DNA of 64,000 nucleotides from ASV31 sp965229765 (GTDB lineage Bacteria; Pseudomonadota; Alphaproteobacteria; Rhodobacterales; Rhodobacteraceae): the NCBI GenBank assembly GCA_965229765.1, contig CBDDJT010000002.1, positions 992,001-1,056,000 of the forward strand. The letters are read 5' to 3'. Position 1 is the first letter of the stretch. Every line of letters starts with the position of its first letter. Shown piece after piece: positions 17,104-26,400 of this stretch. The notes under the pieces are model-generated. The model was not told the origin of the DNA. It ran no database searches and saw nothing but the letters and a program-made list of their open reading frames with translations. Made by a program: the position numbers and the translations under genes.

Positions 17104-17922
17104 ATGGCGGAGGGCGCCCAGGGGACCGTCAGGCTGGACAAGTCGACGCGCCTGCCGCTGTATCAGCAGATCTTCGTCATTCTGCGCAACCGGATCGAGG
17201 CGGGTGTCCTGCCGCCGGGCGAACGGATCAGCGGCGAGGCGGAGCTTTGCGAAGAGTTCGGCGTGTCGCGCATCACGTCCCGCCGCGCGCTGAACGAGCT
17301 GGCAGAGCAGGGTTATGTCGTGCGCGAGCGCGGGCGCGGCACCCGGGTGGTGCCACAGGCCAGCCCGCAGGCCCTCAAGGCATCGCTTGACGGCCTTTTG
17401 GAGAACGTGGACCGCATCGGCCGCGCCACATCGGTGGAAGTGCGCGCCTTTGGCTATGTCCCCGCCCCGCCCGATGTCGCCGAGGCGCTGGAGCTGGAAC
17501 CCGGGACGCCGGTGCAGCGCGCCGTGCGCGTCCGGCGGCTGGGGGCCGATCCGATGTCCTATCTTGTCACCTACGTGCCAGAGCCGGTGGGGCGCCGGAT
17601 CGAGGGCGCCGACATGTCGGAAACGCCCCTGGTGATCCTGTTGGAGAAGGCCGGCGTGCCTGTTGCCTCGGCGCGCCAGCGGATCAGCGCGACCCTTGCC
17701 GATGCCGAGGTCGCCGCCGCGCTGGACGTGCCGGCGGGCGCGCCGCTTCTCGATGTCCTGCGGGTGGTGCATGACGATGCCGACCGCCCGGTCGAGATGA
17801 TCCGGGTGCTGTATCGCCCGGATCTCTATCATTTCAACATGACGATGCGGCGGGTGCCGGCGGCACGCGGCCGCCGCTGGTCGGCCGACGCGCCGCCTGA
17901 CGCGGGCGAGGGCACCGCTTGA
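17104..17922 (+). CDS. GntR-family regulator, HutC type with UTRA ligand domain
   Basis: A protein of 272 residues. The winged HTH is at about residues 13-80 (PLYQQIFVILRNRIEAGVLP and then SRITSRRALNELAEQGYVVRERGRGTRV). A UTRA effector-binding domain fills about 95-255 and includes a strand ending DVLRVVHDD. I chose ATG 17104 because GGAGGAG (17091-17097) sits 6 nt upstream; the earlier ATG at 17068 lacks a site and would lie only 11 nt after the candidate operator. Likely repressor of the flanking catabolic genes. Confidence 0.88.
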   Translation: MAEGAQGTVRLDKSTRLPLYQQIFVILRNRIEAGVLPPGERISGEAELCEEFGVSRITSRRALNELAEQGYVVRERGRGTRVVPQASPQALKASLDGLLENVDRIGRATSVEVRAFGYVPAPPDVAEALELEPGTPVQRAVRVRRLGADPMSYLVTYVPEPVGRRIEGADMSETPLVILLEKAGVPVASARQRISATLADAEVAAALDVPAGAPLLDVLRVVHDDADRPVEMIRVLYRPDLYHFNMTMRRVPAARGRRWSADAPPDAGEGTA

Positions 17923-18790
17923 GCTGACCACGCGGGCACCGCCTGTGCCGGAACATGTGGCGGGCGCGTCTGGCAGCTTCTGGCCATGGCCGGTTGCGGG
18001 ACGGGCCGAAGGGCCGGAGGCGTGCGGTACAGATCGACATGCGTGACTGTCCAGCGATCCGCGGACCATTCTTCGCGGGGCGGCAGGACGATCAGGTCGC
18101 TTGTCCGCAATGACAAGGCTTGGGCGGGACACTGGCATTCATCCGCTGCGTGAACGGGGCGCGGCCGGGCTGGCCGACATTGCCGCCGAAACGGTGGCCG
18201 TCCAGCCGGTCCAGGTCCGGTTATCCGGCGCGGTCGGTTTGGCCCTTGCTGGCACACAGCCCAGAGCACAGCCGGCGGAACAGCGTCGCGACGCAGTCGG
18301 GCACCTATGGATTGGCGCCGGCGCGGATGGCCACATGGGCTTGGCCCTGTTCCAGCCTTGCCAGTTGCGCGGCGGCAGCGGCGCTGGGGGTGCCGAGACG
18401 CGCCAGGGTCAGGGCGGTTCTGAGTTCCCCTTCAGGACCCAATTGCCCGTCTTGGCATCGGCCAGAAGTCTTCAGAGCGCGCAGGTGGTGCGCAATCGGA
18501 TGCGTGGTGCGCGAAAAAGGCGTGTCGCAGGCTTTGGACATGCGGCCTTCGCCACCAACGCCGCGGCGACATTTCCCGTCGCCGCAGGAAGGATTTCACG
18601 ATGTTTGCGGATCGTGAAAAAAATCGGGTCGACGGCAAGCCGACAACGAGCGTGACTGCCCACAGGTCGCTGCAAGTGCCGTTGGCTGCCTTCTGTCAGA
18701 CCGAATCAAAGCGGATGGCCGGACTTGTGCGTGCCGCGGAACATTGAAGCTCGTTCGCAGATTTCGGCGTGTTCGATTTGCCGGTCTTTC
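17923..18790. other. 868-bp stretch without a supported gene
   Basis: Only short or low-complexity frames appear on either strand. A minus-strand frame around 18305-18541 with an Ala/Leu-rich stretch (TALTLARLGTPSAAAAAQLA) is broken by stops and could be a decayed gene, but no family was recognised. No tRNA or clear terminator was seen. Confidence 0.5.
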
Positions 18791-19954
18791 TCAGAAAAAC
18801 CCTTTCTTGAGCGCCAGGGCCGCAGCGCCGAGTGCGGCCGTCTCGCCGCCGATCTCGGAGACCAGCAGCCGCGGCATGCGGCGGTGAATGCCGTGCCTCG
18901 CTTCTCCCCAGAATTTCGTGCGCGCGATCATCGCGTCTGCCAGCGCCCGAGGAATCTGGCCGCCGAAGACGATGACCTCGGGGTCCACGACGGCGCTGAG
19001 GACGTTCACCACACGGTTATGGTACGGCTCGACCTTGTCAAGCCAGTTGGCAACGCCGGGCCAGTCGGCGTCGAAGCGATGATAGAGGTCGAATATCGTC
19101 GAGACCCCGACGCCGTTTGCCTGCAAGGTGTTGAGCAGACCACGCAGCGCCGGTCGATGAGGCATTTCTGAGCTGTCGAACATGCCCGACAGCTCGCCGG
19201 CATTGCCGAAGCCGCCACGGGCGAGTTGACCGTCAAGGATGATGCCGGCCCCGAAGCCGTAGTTGAAGGACAGGTAGACGAAATTGTCGATCTCGCGCCC
19301 GGCCCCGAGCATCTGTTCACAGATCGCGCCAGTGTTGGCACCGTTCTCGGTCCAGACCGGCAAGTTGAAGTGATCCGACAGCAAGGGGCCAAGCTCGATG
19401 TCGGACCAATGCGAGAGAGGTTCGGGCGCATTGTAGCGGGTGCCTTCAATCACGAAGCCCGAAATCGCGAAGCCGATGCCGAACATGTCCTCGTTTGCGA
19501 AGCCGGCGGCCACGCGCAGCTTTTCGATCATGGCGCTGACCTGCTCCAGGCCTTCTGTCAGCGTCAGATCGGCGATCGAGATCGACTTGGTCCGCACGCC
19601 GCCGGCAAAATCCATCAGCGCGATACCGGCACTGTCCGTGTCGATTGAAATTCCGGCCACGCAAGCGAAGCGCGGATTGATCGATAGGCGCGGGCTGGGC
19701 TTGCCTTTGTAGGCCGGGGGCTCGAGGTCGCCGAGCAGGAGCAAGCCGCGATCGGCAAGCTGCGCGATGATGCGGTGGATGGATTGTTGCGTCAGGTCCA
19801 GCTGTGCCTGAAGGGCGGGGCGCGTCAGGCCCCCGGCGGACCAGATGCGTGACAGGACGGTGCGTTCGTTGCGAGATACGGGATCCCGGTCGCCGTTCTC
19901 GCGCCGGAACCGTCCCGGCATCCGCGCAAGAGGTTGATGAGGACTCGTTGCCAT
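18791..19954 (-). CDS. ROK-family transcriptional regulator
   Basis: A protein of 387 residues (the ATG at 19921 is an alternative start). The N-terminal MarR-like winged HTH (about 25-75) includes RTVLSRIWSAGGLTRPALQ and TQQSIHRIIAQL. The ROK sugar-kinase fold follows: the phosphate-like loop GISIDTDSAGIALMD, ENGANTGAICEQMLGAG, and VYLSFNYGFGAGIILDG. The usual zinc motif CxCGxxGC is not present after GELSGMF, so it belongs to a subgroup lacking that site. It is divergent from the Ugp-type operon across an inverted repeat, so it is the probable repressor. Confidence 0.88.
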   Translation of the reverse strand: MATSPHQPLARMPGRFRRENGDRDPVSRNERTVLSRIWSAGGLTRPALQAQLDLTQQSIHRIIAQLADRGLLLLGDLEPPAYKGKPSPRLSINPRFACVAGISIDTDSAGIALMDFAGGVRTKSISIADLTLTEGLEQVSAMIEKLRVAAGFANEDMFGIGFAISGFVIEGTRYNAPEPLSHWSDIELGPLLSDHFNLPVWTENGANTGAICEQMLGAGREIDNFVYLSFNYGFGAGIILDGQLARGGFGNAGELSGMFDSSEMPHRPALRGLLNTLQANGVGVSTIFDLYHRFDADWPGVANWLDKVEPYHNRVVNVLSAVVDPEVIVFGGQIPRALADAMIARTKFWGEARHGIHRRMPRLLVSEIGGETAALGAAALALKKGFF

Positions 19955-20012
19955 CCGGGCATCTTACCCAAGAGCGCCGTACGCGCCAGCGTTGCAAGAT
20001 CGTCACTCAGTT

Positions 20013-20031
20013 GTTACACATAAAGTGTAAC
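20013..20031. promoter_or_regulatory. Perfect inverted repeat, candidate ROK operator
   Basis: GTTACAC-ATAAA-GTGTAAC: 7-bp arms around a 5-bp AT spacer, the only AT-rich patch between the ROK gene and the ABC operon. It is 54 nt upstream of the binding-protein ATG and 59 nt from the ROK start, well placed to control both. Confidence 0.65.
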
Positions 20032-20084
20032 TAAAGATCCGGACGCCCGTCCTTACCCCTTTGCAAAATCCCTGGGAGGGTCTC

Positions 20085-21386
20085 ATGACCATCAAGCATT
20101 TCACTGTCTCGGCGCTTGCGCTGAGCATCGCGGCACCTGCCCATGCCGCAGATATCGAGTTCTGGTACGGCAATACCGGCCGCCCCGAAGAGGCCATCCA
20201 GGCCCATTGCGTGGCCTTCAACGAAAGCCAGTCCGAGGACACGATCACCTGCGTCGGTCAGGGTGGTTATGAAGCCGGGATGCAAAAGGCCATCGCCGCC
20301 TACCGCTCGGGCGAGCACCCGGTGCTGATCCAGTTCTTCGATGCCGGCACGCTGGACCTGATGCTGTCGGATGCCGTTCTGCCCGTGTCGGACCTGCTGC
20401 CCGACGTCGACTGGACAGACTACAACACCGGTGCGCGCGGCTACTACGAGACCTCGACCGGCGCTTTGTTCTCGCAGCCCTATAACGGCTCGACGCTGGT
20501 GTTCTACGCCAACATGGACATGCTGGGCGAGGTCGGCGTGACCGAGGTGCCCGAAACCTGGGAAGGCGTGATCGAGGTTGCTCGCAAGCTCAAGGAAAAC
20601 GGGTCTTCCTGCCCCTTCACCACTGATGCCCATCCCTGGCGCGTGCTGGAACAGTTCTCGGCCCGCCATGGCGAGGCCATTGCCTCGAACAACAACGGCT
20701 ACGGCGGTCTGGATGCAGAGTACACCTTCAACACCGGACCTGTCGCCGATCACCTGAACAACCTCGCCGCCTGGCGCGAAGAGGGTCTGGTGCGTCTCAA
20801 CGCGGATACCACCGCGGGCAACTACACCGCTGCCTTCAACGCCGGCGAATGTGCGATGATGGAAGCCTCCACCGGTTCCTTCGGCTCGGCCCGCGAGGCG
20901 CTTGGCGATGCGGTCAAGATGACCATGGCACCGATGTACGAGGGCACCGAGCGCCGCAATACCTTTATCGGTGGCGCATCGATCTGGGTCATGAAGGGTC
21001 ACGAGGATGCTGAATACGAGGCGGCCAAGGCGTTTCTCGACTTCGTGCGCAGCAACGACCAGCAGATCGAATTCACCCGCATGACCGGCTACATGCCGGT
21101 AACCAATGCGGCGATGACCGAGCTCGTGACGTCGGGCAAGGCCGCGACGTCGGAATTCGCCACTGCCGAGATGGGCGTGGCGTCGCTCAACCAGCCTGGC
21201 AACGAGAACTCGCGCGGCATCCGCCTGGGCTTCTACGTGCAGTTCCGCTCGATCTTCCAGGAAGAGACACAGAAGGCCTTTAACGGCGAACAGACGATGC
21301 AGGCTGCGCTTGATACCGCCGCCGAACGCGGCAACGAGCTTCTGCGCCGCTTCGAGCAGACCTATCAGGGCGTCCAACTGCCCTGA
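20085..21386 (+). CDS. ABC transporter solute-binding protein, UgpB-like
   Basis: A protein of 433 residues from ATG 20085 (GGGAGGG upstream), close to the size of UgpB. Signal peptide MTIKHFTVSALALSIAAPAHA. The mature start DIEFWYGNTGRPEEAI resembles the glycerol-3-phosphate/sugar family 1 binding proteins. The motifs QPYNGSTLVFYANMDML and FIGGASIWVMKGHEDAEYEAAKAFLDF are typical. It feeds the two permeases and the ATPase that follow. Ligand is inferred only as a sugar, polyol phosphate or glycerophosphodiester, in part from the downstream phosphoesterase and phosphatase. Confidence 0.88.
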   Translation: MTIKHFTVSALALSIAAPAHAADIEFWYGNTGRPEEAIQAHCVAFNESQSEDTITCVGQGGYEAGMQKAIAAYRSGEHPVLIQFFDAGTLDLMLSDAVLPVSDLLPDVDWTDYNTGARGYYETSTGALFSQPYNGSTLVFYANMDMLGEVGVTEVPETWEGVIEVARKLKENGSSCPFTTDAHPWRVLEQFSARHGEAIASNNNGYGGLDAEYTFNTGPVADHLNNLAAWREEGLVRLNADTTAGNYTAAFNAGECAMMEASTGSFGSAREALGDAVKMTMAPMYEGTERRNTFIGGASIWVMKGHEDAEYEAAKAFLDFVRSNDQQIEFTRMTGYMPVTNAAMTELVTSGKAATSEFATAEMGVASLNQPGNENSRGIRLGFYVQFRSIFQEETQKAFNGEQTMQAALDTAAERGNELLRRFEQTYQGVQLP

Positions 21387-21393
21387 CGGGGGC

Positions 21394-21448
21394 GGTGGGT
21401 TCACAGCCCACCCCTTGCCAAGCTTGCCGGCGGCATCGCTGCCGCCGG
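21394..21448 (+). promoter_or_regulatory. Two intercistronic stem-loops after the binding-protein gene
   Basis: Stem 1: GGTGGG / CCCACC (21394-21412). Stem 2: perfect 9 bp CCGGCGGCA / TGCCGCCGG with loop TCGC (21427-21448). No T-run follows, so partial termination or mRNA protection that raises binding protein over permease is more likely than full termination. Confidence 0.5.
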
Positions 21449-21470
21449 TGTTCCCTGCCGGAGATTTCGG

Positions 21471-22352
21471 ATGCCACGTGGGTTCTACTCGGGACGCTGG
21501 ACCTATGCCGCGCTTGTCGCGCCGATCCTGCTTCTGATCCTTCTGTTCTTCTATGTTCCCGTCGGACTGGCCTTCTTCTGGTCGCTCTTTCTCGAGCGCC
21601 CCTTCGGCGGCGGGTCGCAATTCGTCGGCCTGCAGAATTTCCGGCGCGTTTTCTCGGATGCGGAGTTCTGGGCGGCGCTGCGTCGCACGGCGGTCTTCAT
21701 GGTGATCGCGCCGGGGCTTGCCATCGGGATTTCCCTGCTGCTGGCGCTGGCTGCCGACAGGGGGCTGCGTGGCTCGAACGCGGCACGCAACATCATCATC
21801 TGGCCCAAGGCGGTGGCGGGGGCGTCGATCGGGGTCGTGTTCGTCTTCATCTTCAACCCCTTCCTTGGCATCTTCGCACCGATCAACGAGATCTGGCCGG
21901 GGACCTGGAATCCGCGGATCGACGGCACCCATGCCTTCATCACCATCGTCGTGGCGCAGGTCTGGAACGGCATTCCGTTCAACTTCATCATCCTGCTGTC
22001 GGGATTGCAGACCATCCCCGATGCGGTGACCAAGGCCGCCGTCATGGACGGGGCCAGCCCCTGGCGGCGGGTCTGGGACATTCAATTGCCGCTGCTGACG
22101 CCGCAGCTATTCCTGACCTTCGTGCTGGAATTCGTCGGCACGGTGGTCGAGGCCTTCGGTCTGATCGACACGATGACCGAGGGCGGTCCGGGCGGCGCCA
22201 CGACGCTGCTGATCTACAAGATCTACGTCGACGGCTTCAAGGCCTATGACCTGTCGGGCGCGGCGACGCAGACGGTAATCCTGATGGTCTTCGTGCTGAT
22301 CATGGTGGCGCTTCAGTTCCGCCTGGAAAAACACGTGAAATACGAGCGCTAG
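21471..22352 (+). CDS. ABC transporter permease, UgpA-like
   Basis: A protein of 293 residues with six membrane segments; the first is near residues 12-35. The EAA loop is GLQTIPDAVTKAAVMDGASPWRRVWDIQLPLL (about 178-209). Member of the MalF/UgpA permease group. It is separated by 3 nt from the partner permease. Confidence 0.9.
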   Translation: MPRGFYSGRWTYAALVAPILLLILLFFYVPVGLAFFWSLFLERPFGGGSQFVGLQNFRRVFSDAEFWAALRRTAVFMVIAPGLAIGISLLLALAADRGLRGSNAARNIIIWPKAVAGASIGVVFVFIFNPFLGIFAPINEIWPGTWNPRIDGTHAFITIVVAQVWNGIPFNFIILLSGLQTIPDAVTKAAVMDGASPWRRVWDIQLPLLTPQLFLTFVLEFVGTVVEAFGLIDTMTEGGPGGATTLLIYKIYVDGFKAYDLSGAATQTVILMVFVLIMVALQFRLEKHVKYER

Positions 22353-22355
22353 GTC

Positions 22356-23276
22356 ATGATCGAACGCACCCGCAGCATCGACCTCACCGCACAAGTCTTC
22401 CTGATCGTCGGCGTGGCCTTCATCCTGGCGCCACTGGTGATCGCCTTTCTGACCGCCTCGCTGTCATATCAGCAGTTCTTGCAGAATGGAGGTATCCGCC
22501 TGCAGGTTGGGGACCATTTCCTGGAGAACCTGCGCCACATCTGGTTTGAGACGCCCCTGCCCGGTCAGCTTTGGAATTCCTTCGTGATATCGATCCTCGT
22601 GGCGGGGATCAAATGCGCCTTTGCCTTCACCGCCACCTTCGCGCTGGTCTTCTTCGACAACCGCCTGAACAGGATCGTCTTTGTCCTGACCATCGTCACG
22701 GTGATGCTGCCGCTTGAGCTGATCGTGATCACCACCTATCAGATCGTGGCGAATGTCGCCATGCCGCTGAATTGGCTTTTGCAGATCACCGGGCTTTCCT
22801 GGCTGATCGGAGAGATCTCCGGCGCGCGGCCCAACCTGTCCCTGAACCTGCTGGACACCTATATCGGCGTGGCCGCCCCGATTGCCTGTTCCTCGACCTC
22901 GGTCTTCATCTACCGGCAGTTCTTCCTGTCCCTGCCCCGCGATCTGCCCAGGGCCGCGGCGATGGACGGTGCGGGGCCGTGGCGGTTCATGTGGGACATC
23001 CTGCTGCCGCTCAGCTGGACACCGCTGGTTGCGACCTTCATGTTCTGGTTCATCGGCGGCTGGACCCAGTACCTCTGGCCGCTCATCGCGGCCTCCACCC
23101 CCGATGCCCAGACCGCGGTTGTGGGTCTTGCCAAGCTTGCCACGAACGAGCAGGACCGCATCCCCGAAGTGCCGATGCTGATGGCCGGAGCGCTTTTCGT
23201 GTCCTTCATCCCCGTCGTCCTGATCGCCGTGATGCAGCGCCAGATCGTGCGCGGCCTGAACCTGTCGGAGAAATGA
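22356..23276 (+). CDS. ABC transporter permease, UgpE-like
   Basis: A protein of 306 residues with six membrane segments and an EAA loop PRDLPRAAAMDGAGPWRFMWDILLPLS. Member of the MalG/UgpE group and partner of the UgpA-like protein. The C-terminus ends RQIVRGLNLSEK, close to the typical ending. Its TGA overlaps a possible ATG of the ATPase gene at 23273. Confidence 0.9.
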   Translation: MIERTRSIDLTAQVFLIVGVAFILAPLVIAFLTASLSYQQFLQNGGIRLQVGDHFLENLRHIWFETPLPGQLWNSFVISILVAGIKCAFAFTATFALVFFDNRLNRIVFVLTIVTVMLPLELIVITTYQIVANVAMPLNWLLQITGLSWLIGEISGARPNLSLNLLDTYIGVAAPIACSSTSVFIYRQFFLSLPRDLPRAAAMDGAGPWRFMWDILLPLSWTPLVATFMFWFIGGWTQYLWPLIAASTPDAQTAVVGLAKLATNEQDRIPEVPMLMAGALFVSFIPVVLIAVMQRQIVRGLNLSEK

Positions 23277-23278
23277 CC

Positions 23279-24331
23279 ATGAGCGGCCTGTCCATCGAAA
23301 TCGACGGCGTCGCCAAGTCCTTTGGCGATACCCGCGTGATCGAAGAGATCACCGCCACCCTGCAAGGTGGAGAGTTCACCGTGATCCTTGGCCCGTCGGG
23401 CTGCGGCAAGTCCACGCTTCTGAACATGATCGCCGGGCTGGAAAGGGTCAGCACCGGCCGCATCCTGATCGGCGACCGAGAAGTGCAGGACCTGCCGCCC
23501 AAGGACCGCGGCTGCGCGATGGTGTTCCAGAACTACGCGCTTTATCCGCACATGACGGTGGCGGGCAATATCGGCTATGCGCTGAAGGTTGCGGGCGTGC
23601 CAAAGGCAGAGCGTGCCAGCCGCGTCGAAGCGGCCGCGCGCGTTGTCGAGCTTGGCGGACTGCTGGATCGGCGGCCCTCGGAATTATCGGGAGGTCAGCG
23701 TCAGCGCGTGGCCATCGCACGGGCCATCGTGCGCGAGCCACAGGTGCTTTTGTTCGACGAACCGCTTTCAAACCTCGACGCCAAGCTGCGCCATGGGATG
23801 CGGATGGAGCTTTCGGCCCTGCACCGCAGTATTGGCGCCACGTCCGTCTTCGTCACCCATGACCAGGTCGAGGCGATGACGCTGGCCGACCGGGTGCTGA
23901 TCCTGAACGAGGGCCTGATCGAGCAATTCGACACCCCCCACAATATCTATCACCGGCCCGCCACCACCTTTGTCGCGGGTTTCATAGGCGCGCCGCCGAT
24001 GAACCTTATGGAGGTGACTGGCGATGGCAACACCCTGCGCCTGGCCGACGGGACAGAGGTCTGTCGCCATGCCTATCGTGGTGCGGTCACGCTGGGCATC
24101 CGGCCGGAAAAGATCGCCATATCGCCCGACGGTATTCCGGTTGACATCGCCTATCGTGAGGACCTCGGCTCGCACACGTCTTTCGTCGCCAGGTTCCGCG
24201 GTGGCCTGGAAATCCAGGTCGCGACGCCTGTTGGCGACGATCTCAAGGGCGAAGGGCCGCTCGCTCTGCATTTGCCCGAAGACCATCTGCATTTCTACGA
24301 CCCCGAAACCGGCAAGAGGATCGACCATTGA
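23279..24331 (+). CDS. ABC transporter ATPase, UgpC/MalK-like
   Basis: A protein of 350 residues. Walker A GPSGCGKST, Q-loop FQNYALYPHM, signature LSGGQRQRV, Walker B LLFDEPLSNLD and switch His in VTHDQVEAM. A C-terminal TOBE/regulatory domain follows (from about residue 235, GFIGAPPMN). I prefer ATG 23279, which is 8 nt after GGAG; ATG 23273 gives a 4-nt overlap but sits only 2 nt from the same GGAG. Confidence 0.9.
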   Translation: MSGLSIEIDGVAKSFGDTRVIEEITATLQGGEFTVILGPSGCGKSTLLNMIAGLERVSTGRILIGDREVQDLPPKDRGCAMVFQNYALYPHMTVAGNIGYALKVAGVPKAERASRVEAAARVVELGGLLDRRPSELSGGQRQRVAIARAIVREPQVLLFDEPLSNLDAKLRHGMRMELSALHRSIGATSVFVTHDQVEAMTLADRVLILNEGLIEQFDTPHNIYHRPATTFVAGFIGAPPMNLMEVTGDGNTLRLADGTEVCRHAYRGAVTLGIRPEKIAISPDGIPVDIAYREDLGSHTSFVARFRGGLEIQVATPVGDDLKGEGPLALHLPEDHLHFYDPETGKRIDH

Positions 24332-25071
24332 AAGACCAGAAGACGCCCGCCAGACCTGATCCGATCGCGTTTCTTACCGGAAAGCTGAGTGGCGCGCCGC
24401 GGCCGGCGGGGATATCCCTGCCAGGCGAAGGTGGAAAATTCGCATCCGACGGGTCGGTGCTGGTCTGGCCGGGAAATACCTTTGTTTGCCACGTGCTGCC
24501 CGATTGCGCCGCCCATGACGCCATCCGCGCGATGCAGGAACAGGTCAAGATGAGCCGATTTGCCCGGTTCTTTACCTTCTTGCCACCCTCGTCTTTCCAC
24601 ATGACGGTGTTCCAGGGCTGTTCGCCGGGCACGACGGGAACCGCCTTGTTGCCGTCCGGAGCCGAGCCGGGAATGCGGCGCGACGCGCTAAGCGCGCTCA
24701 TGCTGGACGCGGTCCGCGACGTGACCTTTGATCCTGCCCCGCGCGCGCGGATGACCGACCTCTACTGCGGCAAGAGCCTGACCGTCACAGGCGCCGACCC
24801 CGGGGGCGAGGCGCCCCTGCGCGCCATGCGCGAGACCCTGCGCAGGGCAACGGGCATCACTCCGCCGGATTTCGACACATACGCGTTTCACATCACGCTC
24901 GCCTATCTGGTCGACTGGCTCACCGAATCCACCGCTCAGGCGCTTGTCGAGTTCAGCGCCGACCTCACGGGCCAATTCGCCCCTGCCTTGTCGGAGATTC
25001 CTCTTGGCCCGGTCGAACTCTGCAACTTCGAGACCATGCATCACTTCGAGCCACTGAAAGCATTGGTCTGA
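24328..25071 (+). CDS. DUF1868-like 2H-phosphoesterase superfamily protein
   Basis: A protein of 247 residues starting at TTG 24328, which overlaps the ATPase TGA and has AAGAGGA 7 nt upstream. Two H-x-T motifs define the 2H (2'-5' RNA ligase-like) fold: H91-M-T93-V and H188-I-T190-L, spaced as in cyclic phosphodiesterases. From memory this matches the DUF1868 family. Cytoplasmic, since no signal peptide is visible. Being locked between a Ugp-type transporter and a phosphatase gene, it could open a phosphodiester or cyclic phosphate of the imported compound; that step is inference. Confidence 0.75.
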   Translation: MKDQKTPARPDPIAFLTGKLSGAPRPAGISLPGEGGKFASDGSVLVWPGNTFVCHVLPDCAAHDAIRAMQEQVKMSRFARFFTFLPPSSFHMTVFQGCSPGTTGTALLPSGAEPGMRRDALSALMLDAVRDVTFDPAPRARMTDLYCGKSLTVTGADPGGEAPLRAMRETLRRATGITPPDFDTYAFHITLAYLVDWLTESTAQALVEFSADLTGQFAPALSEIPLGPVELCNFETMHHFEPLKALV

Positions 25072-25074
25072 CCC

Positions 25075-25893
25075 ATGGGTTTGACCGACATCGAACGCGA
25101 CGGACTGATTGCCGCGGTGCGCGAAGCCGCGCGCGTCGAGATCATGCCCCGGTTTCGACGCCTTGCTCTTGGCGAGATCGCGACCAAGACCAGCGTCAGC
25201 GACCTTGTTACCGTCGCCGACCGGGCCGCTGAACAGGCGATCTCGGAGGCGGCAAGACGCCTGATGCCCGATGCCGCCATCGTGGGCGAAGAGGCGGTGT
25301 CGGACGATCCCGCCGTGCTGGGCAGGCTCAGGGCAGGTGGACGGGCGGTGATCATCGACCCGATTGATGGAACCTGGAACTTCGCTTCGGGCCTTGCGAC
25401 TTTCGGTGTGATCCTGGCCGTGGTCGAAGATGGCCAAACGATCTTCGGGCTGCTCTATGACCCCGTATGCGACGATTGGGTCATGGCGAGCCGCGGGAGC
25501 GGCGCCTGGTATGCTCGTCCCGGCGAAACGGTGACCCGATTGGCCACGCCGCCAGCCCGTGATCAGGGTCAGGCCCACGCTTTTGTTCCGCTGTTTCTTT
25601 ACCCCGCGGACGACCGGCCCCGCATCGCCGCACAGATGCCGGATTGGGGCCGGGTGACGAGCCTGAGGTGTTCCTGTCACGAGTATCGCACGCTTGCCTT
25701 TGGCCATGCGGACCTGATCGTCGCACCCGATCCGAAGCCATGGGATCACGCGGCGGGCGTCTTGGTCATCGAAGAACAGGGGGGCGCGGCGATCAGCGAC
25801 GGGCCGGGCTATGACGTGACCGTTAGCAAATCGATGTTGTCCGTGGCCACATGCGCAAAGCAGGCTTCGATGTGGAGCACCGCATTTCGCTGA
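25075..25893 (+). CDS. Inositol-monophosphatase-family phosphatase
   Basis: A protein of 272 residues, normal for the family. Metal ligands are in place: G71-E-E73, D95-P-I-D-G-T100 and W223-D-H-A-A-G228. Mg2+/Li+-sensitive type phosphomonoesterase acting on inositol phosphates, histidinol phosphate, sugar phosphates or similar. It begins 3 nt after the 2H-phosphoesterase gene and ends the Ugp-type operon, suggesting the sequence import, phosphodiester cleavage, dephosphorylation. Confidence 0.85.
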   Translation: MGLTDIERDGLIAAVREAARVEIMPRFRRLALGEIATKTSVSDLVTVADRAAEQAISEAARRLMPDAAIVGEEAVSDDPAVLGRLRAGGRAVIIDPIDGTWNFASGLATFGVILAVVEDGQTIFGLLYDPVCDDWVMASRGSGAWYARPGETVTRLATPPARDQGQAHAFVPLFLYPADDRPRIAAQMPDWGRVTSLRCSCHEYRTLAFGHADLIVAPDPKPWDHAAGVLVIEEQGGAAISDGPGYDVTVSKSMLSVATCAKQASMWSTAFR

Positions 25894-25949
25894 GTGGTGG
25901 TCAAGAGGTGTGCGGCAATGGATTGCCAGACCGCTTTGCCTTGCTCCCC

Positions 25950-26400
25950 AAAGCACCCGGCCTTTGACCTGAGACACGTCCGGCAGCCCTGCCGGAGTTC
26001 CAGCATTCGTCCGATGTGTATGGGTCACAGATCTCCGTGAGAGCGCGGAACATGTTGGTGAAGGATCGGGCAGCGTCTTTTTGTTTTGTATGTGAAGCCG
26101 AGTTTGCGCAGGGACCGGCCAATCGCACCGGGGTGCGCCTGGGCACCGGACGCATCTGCCAAAGCGCCGGACAGTTCGGGCATGGTCATGTCGACGTCCT
26201 GATCAATCAGTTCGCCCAGAAACGAACGATGCGGATCGCGCTTGCCCTTCCTCCGAGGGCGACCTTGAGGCGCGGTTCTGGCGGGTCCGGTTCACCGGAT
26301 CGCAAGTCCCCATCGCGCGCCCGCTTGACCCTTCTGCAATCCACTTCCTAGACCGCGCCCGCGGCGCATCCGGCAAAGGTGCTGACATGATCCATCCGCC
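25950..26400 (-). pseudogene. IS630-family transposase remnant (internally deleted, frameshifted)
   Basis: Two pieces in different minus-strand frames. The N-terminal piece (about 26060-26260) reads RDPHRSFLGELIDQDVDM and then GFTYKKTL, and the C-terminal piece (about 25960-26070) reads SFTNMFRALTEICDPYT and DECWN. Both are characteristic of IS630 transposases, but the catalytic middle is missing and the frame shifts at the join. Not functional; no terminal repeats were identified. Confidence 0.7.

Noticed and set aside
18101..18655. 184-codon plus-strand frame in the 18 kb gap
   Set aside because: Composition and lack of a ribosome binding site or family pattern do not support a gene; kept only as an unexplained gap.
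20031..22085. 684-codon minus-strand frame opposite the UgpB/UgpA genes
   Set aside because: Antisense of clear transporter genes; the open frame is explained by codon bias.
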